Part shown: piece after piece, positions 7,105 to 7,872 of the stretch
How the letters are laid out: each line of letters starts with the position of its first letter
Position numbering within the stretch: the first letter of the stretch is position 1
Assembly: GCA_937893785.1 (NCBI GenBank)
Contig: CALCSP010000246.1
Coordinates: forward strand, 1-7,872
Direction: 5' to 3'
DNA from: an uncultured Verrucomicrobiales bacterium
GTDB taxonomy: Bacteria; Verrucomicrobiota; Verrucomicrobiia; Verrucomicrobiales; DEV007
Length of the DNA: 7,872 bases
Position numbers and translations under genes: made by a program
The notes under the pieces: generated by a model
Databases searched by the model: none
What the model saw: only the letters and a program-made list of their open reading frames with translations
Told to the model about the DNA's origin: nothing

Positions 7105-7128
7105 GGAACTGTGGATTGGGGTAATGGT
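7090..7128 (+). other. 8-bp perfect inverted repeat spanning the gene 3 stop codon
   Basis: ACCATTAC (7090-7097) and GTAATGGT (7121-7128) are perfect inverted repeats around a 23-base spacer that includes the stop codon at 7102-7104. No T-run follows, so an intrinsic terminator is unlikely. It could be an RNA structure in the gene 3-4 junction affecting stability or relative expression, or chance. The rest of the 82-bp gap has no clear promoter; TGTGGATT occurs twice in it (7110-7117 and 7163-7170). Confidence 0.3.
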
Positions 7129-7186
7129 ATGAATGCTTCGGAACAAAGTGTGAATTGCGTTTTGTGGATTTTGTATTTTAAAAGAA

Positions 7187-7872
7187 ATGGAAGCTGAGGA
7201 GGCTACAATAAGTTTCGCCCGGCGGGCATTCCTGCGCGGGGGAGGGGCAATGGGTGTGGGCACACTCGCTTTCAATCAATTGCTTTCTGGTGATGGATTC
7301 GCGACGAATGCCGGTCCTAATGATGCCCGTCCCGGAAATTTTCCGGCACGTGCCAAGTCGGTCATTTTTCTACATATGGTTGGTGCCCCCTCCCAGCTTG
7401 ACCTTTTTGACCCCAAGCCCAGGCTGCAGGATTGGCATGGTAAACCGGCACCTGAGGAGTTCATACAGGGCAAACGGTTTGCTTTCCTGCGTGGGCACCC
7501 AAAGATGATGGCTTCACCGTTCAGGTTTGAGAGGCTGAACGAGAATCAGGACATCTCCCAGATTCTTCCGCACCTGAAGACTGTGGCAAGTGAGATTGCC
7601 ATCGTACGATCCATGACGACGGAGGACTTTAATCATGCACCGGCACAGATGTTTTTCCACTCGGGGCTTAACAGGATCGGTAGACCGAGCATCGGTTCGT
7701 GGGTCACTTATGGCCTTGGGTCAGAATGTAATGACCTTCCGGCCTACGTCGTGATGGTTTCTGGAGGTGTAGCTGGTGCCGGGTCAAGTCTCTGGAGTAA
7801 CGGCTTCTTGCCTAGTGTCTATCAGGGCGTTGAGTTTCGTAGCAACGGCGATCCAGTACTTTTTCTGTCCAA
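7187..7872 (+). CDS. DUF1501 protein with twin-arginine signal (3' end outside window)
   Basis: The frame is open from ATG 7187 to the window edge: 228 complete codons plus two bases. Residues 12-17 (RRAFLR), followed by a Gly/Ala-rich hydrophobic stretch (18-33), form a twin-arginine export signal, usual for this family. The DUF1501 domain follows, with AKSVIFLHM, then GAPSQLDLFDPKP (typical relatives have GGPSHxDxFDPKP), ILPHLKTVASEIAIVRSM, NHAPAQMFFHSG, and PSIGSWVTYGLGSE followed by LPAYVV. DUF1501 proteins are distantly related to the sulfatase/alkaline phosphatase superfamily. Their function is unknown, and they are commonly encoded next to PSD1 proteins. The start is uncertain. ATG 7187 has no Shine-Dalgarno sequence, whereas GAGGAGG at 7196-7202 lies five bases before an in-frame ATA (codon 8). 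The in-frame stop at 7151-7153 limits any upstream extension. The gene is 82 bp after gene 3 and probably co-transcribed. Confidence 0.93.
   Translation, partial: MEAEEATISFARRAFLRGGGAMGVGTLAFNQLLSGDGFATNAGPNDARPGNFPARAKSVIFLHMVGAPSQLDLFDPKPRLQDWHGKPAPEEFIQGKRFAFLRGHPKMMASPFRFERLNENQDISQILPHLKTVASEIAIVRSMTTEDFNHAPAQMFFHSGLNRIGRPSIGSWVTYGLGSECNDLPAYVVMVSGGVAGAGSSLWSNGFLPSVYQGVEFRSNGDPVLFLS
7196..7202 (+). promoter_or_regulatory. Strong Shine-Dalgarno-like GAGGAGG inside the gene 4 frame
   Basis: GAGGAGG is followed by five bases and then ATA (7208-7210), which is in frame with the DUF1501 protein. It is the only strong Shine-Dalgarno match found near any start in the window. Either translation begins at the ATA, giving a protein seven residues shorter that keeps the twin-arginine motif, or the site is just the Glu-Glu codons of a protein starting at 7187. 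Confidence 0.35.

Noticed and set aside
7254..7508. 84-codon plus-strand frame near the right end
   Set aside because: It is in a different phase from the clearly conserved DUF1501 frame that covers the same bases.

Overview
The window looks like chromosomal DNA from a PVC-group bacterium, most likely Verrucomicrobiota and otherwise Planctomycetota. The evidence is three protein families that occur together mainly in those phyla: a DUF1080 / 'membrane-bound dehydrogenase' propeller fusion, a DUF1549-DUF1553 (PSD1) protein and a DUF1501 protein. Recognisable Shine-Dalgarno sequences are also missing before nearly every start codon.

Layout. Bases 1-36 (minus strand) hold the first 12 codons of a glutamine amidotransferase of the TrpG/PabA family, which runs off the left edge. 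A 173-bp divergent intergenic region (37-209) follows and contains a 22-bp-phased imperfect direct repeat. Gene 1 (210-1658, plus) encodes an unrecognised 482-residue protein. Its presumed cytoplasmic N-terminal half carries five F-x-[IV]-W-type motifs that contain all but one of its tryptophans. One membrane helix follows, then about 200 residues of coiled coil and a Lys/Glu/Pro-rich tail. A 204-bp gap (1659-1862) separates it from a plus-strand cluster of three secreted proteins. Gene 2 (1863-4943) is a 1026-residue fusion of a DUF1080 domain, a PVC-type dehydrogenase beta-propeller, a helical-repeat region and a C-terminal azurin-like blue-copper domain. Gene 3 (4957-7104, 13 bp later) is a DUF1549-DUF1553 protein without the usual N-terminal cytochrome-like domain. 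Gene 4 (from 7187, running off the right edge) is a DUF1501 protein with a twin-arginine signal.

How the genes may work together (inference). Genes 2-4 look like one transcription unit for exported saccharide catabolism of the kind expanded in PVC bacteria. The DUF1080 domain belongs to the 3-keto-disaccharide hydrolase family, and the propeller is related to sugar dehydrogenases. The blue-copper domain could carry electrons away, a job done in many relatives by a fused c-type cytochrome. PSD1 and DUF1501 proteins are a familiar pair of unknown biochemical function. Gene 1 shows no obvious link to this pathway and is the least understood item in the window.

The points most worth a second look are the tryptophan-motif array of gene 1, the copper domain in place of heme in gene 2, and the strong Shine-Dalgarno sequence inside the gene 4 reading frame, five bases before an in-frame ATA.
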